NCBI GenBank assembly: GCA_958299035.1
Contig: CATQJL010000326.1
Span: 3,920,232-3,984,231 of the forward strand
Direction: 5' to 3'
Source: Cylicocyclus nassatus
Lineage: Eukaryota > Nematoda > Chromadorea > Rhabditida > Strongylidae
DNA length: 64,000 bases
The position numbers and the translations under genes are program-made. The notes beneath the pieces are model-generated. The model ran no database searches. It was not told where the DNA came from and saw nothing but the letters and a program-made list of their open reading frames with translations. Shown here piece after piece: positions 54,548-64,000 of this stretch; within the stretch, counting starts at the first letter, position 1; every line of letters begins with the position of its first letter.

Positions 54548-56297
54548 ATGGTTGCCTGTAATTACTGCCCAAGACCTGTCAATTGGAGAGATTGTGCCTT
54601 GTGAATAAAGCTAAGCTACATCACTAAGTTAGGTACAAAGCATTTCAAATGTTATCGCTTTTTCGCTGTCCTAAATAAATTTTAGGTGGTATTTGGACTA
54701 GCAACATGATCTTATTATGTACGAGTATCGTTTTGTTCAAATTATTCTATCCAAATGTACCGGTCTTTTTTTTGTGTCGTTGTTGTTTACACCATTTTGT
54801 CTCGTATTGTCTTTGCGCCTGCCTTTCTTTCGTAATAATATTCGCCTCAATGTGTCTGTAATAATCTATAGCCATAAAGTGTCGTAGCTATTGTCGAGAT
54901 TTTTTTTTTGGTTTGGTGTATGTTAGCCATTGATCGGTTTTCTCTGTTCATTTGCTTTGGTCACTTTGTGACATTTTTTCCTCAAAGGTATTCAAGATCT
55001 CCATAGAATTGATTTAGTTGTCACTTTTCTTGGTGATGTAGCGATCATGTATGTTCATTGTGCTCCATTGTCTGTTTTTCGGACTATGTCCGATTAAACT
55101 GTTAATCTTAGTTCTGTCACAGTTGATGTACAATTGAGCAAAAACACACAAACCAGTTTTGAATAGAAATTAGGCGGTCAAGTTTCGAACCTCATGTGAC
55201 TACTTGTCTACGGCTGAAAATCCACAGGGAAGCTGACACTCGGCAAGAAGAGAGTGAAGGTTTTGAGAGCCATCACGGTGTAAAGCGCAAAATTTTTGTT
55301 GCTCGTGAGAGATAGAGGACGCGGAAGCGGCGATGATGTTTTTGGCAAACGATGACGGAGTTGCATGTAAATTAGGGTATAGTGAGTGTAACATCGCGTA
55401 CGCGTGGTGCGTACCCCAAAGATCGAAGTGCAAGCGGAACAAGGTCCATCTTCCTGCTCCGTTGGTTCTTCCGGCCGAATGGCGGTAAGTGTGAATTAGA
55501 TTTTTATTAAATTATTTTCGCTTATTTAACAATAGGTTGGAACTTGTTGTTGGTGAGCTAGTTTTTTTGTTTCATATGGGGACATCTATGGCGGTTTGAT
55601 TTCATGGCTATCTTAGTTTTCATCTACGTCGTAATTTGTCTGTCATAGTTTACAAATGAAGAACGACCTTGTGTCCTTTATGGCGTCATTGTTTATTAGT
55701 GTTTGTGCTTATCGCAAATAGCTGAAGACCTTGAAAGGTTTTGTTCTGAATAGCATCGCCCACCTACGCATTCGCAGCGCACAAAAGCCCAAACAATAGG
55801 AAGTAGAGCACAGCGTTTTCAAATCATCATCGTGAACTTCACCTTTCGTTAAAGAAGATTTGCGTTGTCAGTCCGTCGTATATACTTAATTTCAAGACCT
55901 ATTCACGTCGACCACAATTCTGTTCTTGTAGCAGTTCAGGGGGGTTTTTGCACCCGTCCTTCCGGTTTTGCACATCAATCAGCGGCAACAAATACGAAGA
56001 GAGATGACGTTCTAGTGGGAGGAGTTGCCAGCCGACCGCTGCGGTCGTCACATCAGACAGACGACTGCGTTTGGCCGGCAGAGTCTGACTGAAAGTGCGC
56101 TTCTCGGCTGTCTTTGCTGTGCACAGAGGGCGTCTCCTAGCAATTCTCCGCCTCGCACTCACGAACTCACCGCCCCTACTGCTTCGTCAGCGTGGATTTG
56201 CATCAGCGCCCCTAGCCGCCCGCCGCTGCTCGGCTCACTTCTCACAAGTGTGCCGTCAATTGGCCACCGATGAGTATTTGTTATTAATTTACTAAAA
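54548..56297. other. intergenic region upstream of PFK
   Basis: After the poly(A) signal at 54604 I see no supported exon until the PFK start. The segment 55200-55490 ends in ATGGCG followed by the donor-like GTAAGTG near 55476 and could be an alternative first exon of PFK; this is speculation. The open frames at 55865-56295 lack splice support. Confidence 0.45.
54604..54609 (+). terminator. AATAAA poly(A) signal of the PWWP-type gene
   Basis: Canonical AATAAA 57 nt after the stop at 54545-54547. It supports the terminal exon and the plus-strand gene end. Confidence 0.7.
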
Positions 56298-63214
<6,917 letters not shown>

Positions 63215-64000
63215 CCGTGGTCCAGAGGTAGACGTAGAAGTGGTAGTTACTAGTCAATTTTACGATTATATCATGAGTTTCATACTGAAAATTCTCTTGT
63301 ATCTTTGCCTTTATAGCATGTAAGTAGAAAAGCAGGAATATGCTATTATAATCGATGATGAGCTTTTAGTTGTAGGATTATATGCTCTCGTAAATGCATT
63401 TTGATATCTATACACTGTCAAACTCGCATCAAAACATTTGTGAACTCAAATTGCTGCGAGCGCCCATATACACGTTGATGGAGTGCATTTAAGAATAATT
63501 TTGCTCTTTTGGCAACATGAGTTAGCTCGGTGATGTAATAGCAGGCTTTTCTTTGATGAAACTATATAGGTATGTGTCACGTCACATGTCATAAATATTT
63601 TTAGACGGATTCTCTCATGAGTGGATAGAAAACGTGAGGAAAGCTGACAAACAATGAATGTCTTAGCTTTGCGGATATCGCATATTCCTGCAGCTGTTAC
63701 GTACGCATACACTTTGAGGGTAATAAAATAAAGGTATATTTCCGCTTTATCTCAATAGGCGGAGTCGTTTTGAATTCATAAGAGACATCTTACATGAGAT
63801 AGAACATTGGGGCAGGGTCGTTAATTTATTTTTAGGAACATATCTGAGGGTTTCTACCCGTCCTCATGCAAAATGTGCAGTCTTGTCCAAAATTTGGATT
63901 TACAAGGTGTACAGGCAATCGTTTGTCTCGAAACTCCGTATGACAATGTTTTTAACGAGAACAACCGTTTTGTATCTCGTGTTTTTCCTAGCTGCAACTC
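63215..64000. other. PFK 3' flank
   Basis: No further gene is seen. The likely PFK 3' UTR runs towards the AATAAA at 63722; beyond it nothing is recognised up to the window edge. Confidence 0.5.
63722..63727 (+). terminator. candidate poly(A) signal of PFK
   Basis: AATAAA about 510 nt after the PFK stop. It is the first canonical hexamer I noticed downstream; a variant signal closer to the stop could be used instead. Confidence 0.4.

Noticed and set aside
56095..56295. Open frames just upstream of PFK, read as a possible PFK N-terminus or separate gene
   Set aside because: Composition is low-complexity on both strands, there are no joining splice sites, and nothing matches the PFK family.

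Overview
The window reads as nuclear DNA of a nematode, most likely a clade V species of the strongylid type. Genes are broken into many small exons with short introns (several of 46-60 nt) and acceptors of the TTTCAG type. The proteins are nematode forms: a cluster of lipocalin-related LPR proteins, two MATH-33/USP7 deubiquitinases and an animal phosphofructokinase. I assembled exons by hand from splice signals, reading frame and family similarity. For six of the seven genes the exon chain closes with a consistent phase and total length.

Layout. (1) 1.7-16.2 kb, minus strand: four head-to-tail secreted LPR genes (369, 550, 272 and 577 aa predicted). (2) 16.2-23.2 kb: no convincing gene. It holds a hAT-type MITE with an exact 8-bp target duplication, C and G homopolymer runs, and a 1-kb foldback element. 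(3) 23.2-40.3 kb, minus strand: two tandem, complete copies of a USP7/HAUSP (C. elegans math-33) gene, 1199 and 1221 aa. Both have the same 27-exon structure and intact catalytic Cys, His and Asp motifs. A stretch of 2,083 bp from exon 16 to exon 26 is nearly identical between the copies, introns included, while the flanking exons and introns are clearly diverged; this is a gene-conversion-like mosaic. Introns of both copies carry young inverted-repeat elements. (4) 42.7-54.5 kb, plus strand: a long, many-exon gene for an acidic/basic nuclear-type protein with a PWWP-like domain; its 5' end is not resolved. (5) 56.3-63.2 kb, plus strand: a complete 21-exon ATP-dependent 6-phosphofructokinase (825 aa), with a piggyBac-like MITE flanked by TTAA in its first intron.

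The LPR proteins are expected to act together outside the cell in apical matrix and cuticle. The MATH-33 pair and the PWWP-like protein, transcribed divergently from a 2.3-kb gap, are expected to act in ubiquitin removal and chromatin. PFK is a housekeeping glycolytic enzyme. I found no rRNA, tRNA, CRISPR array or bacterial-type operon. The most notable features are the converted math-33 duplication and the number of distinct inverted-repeat transposon families in a small interval.
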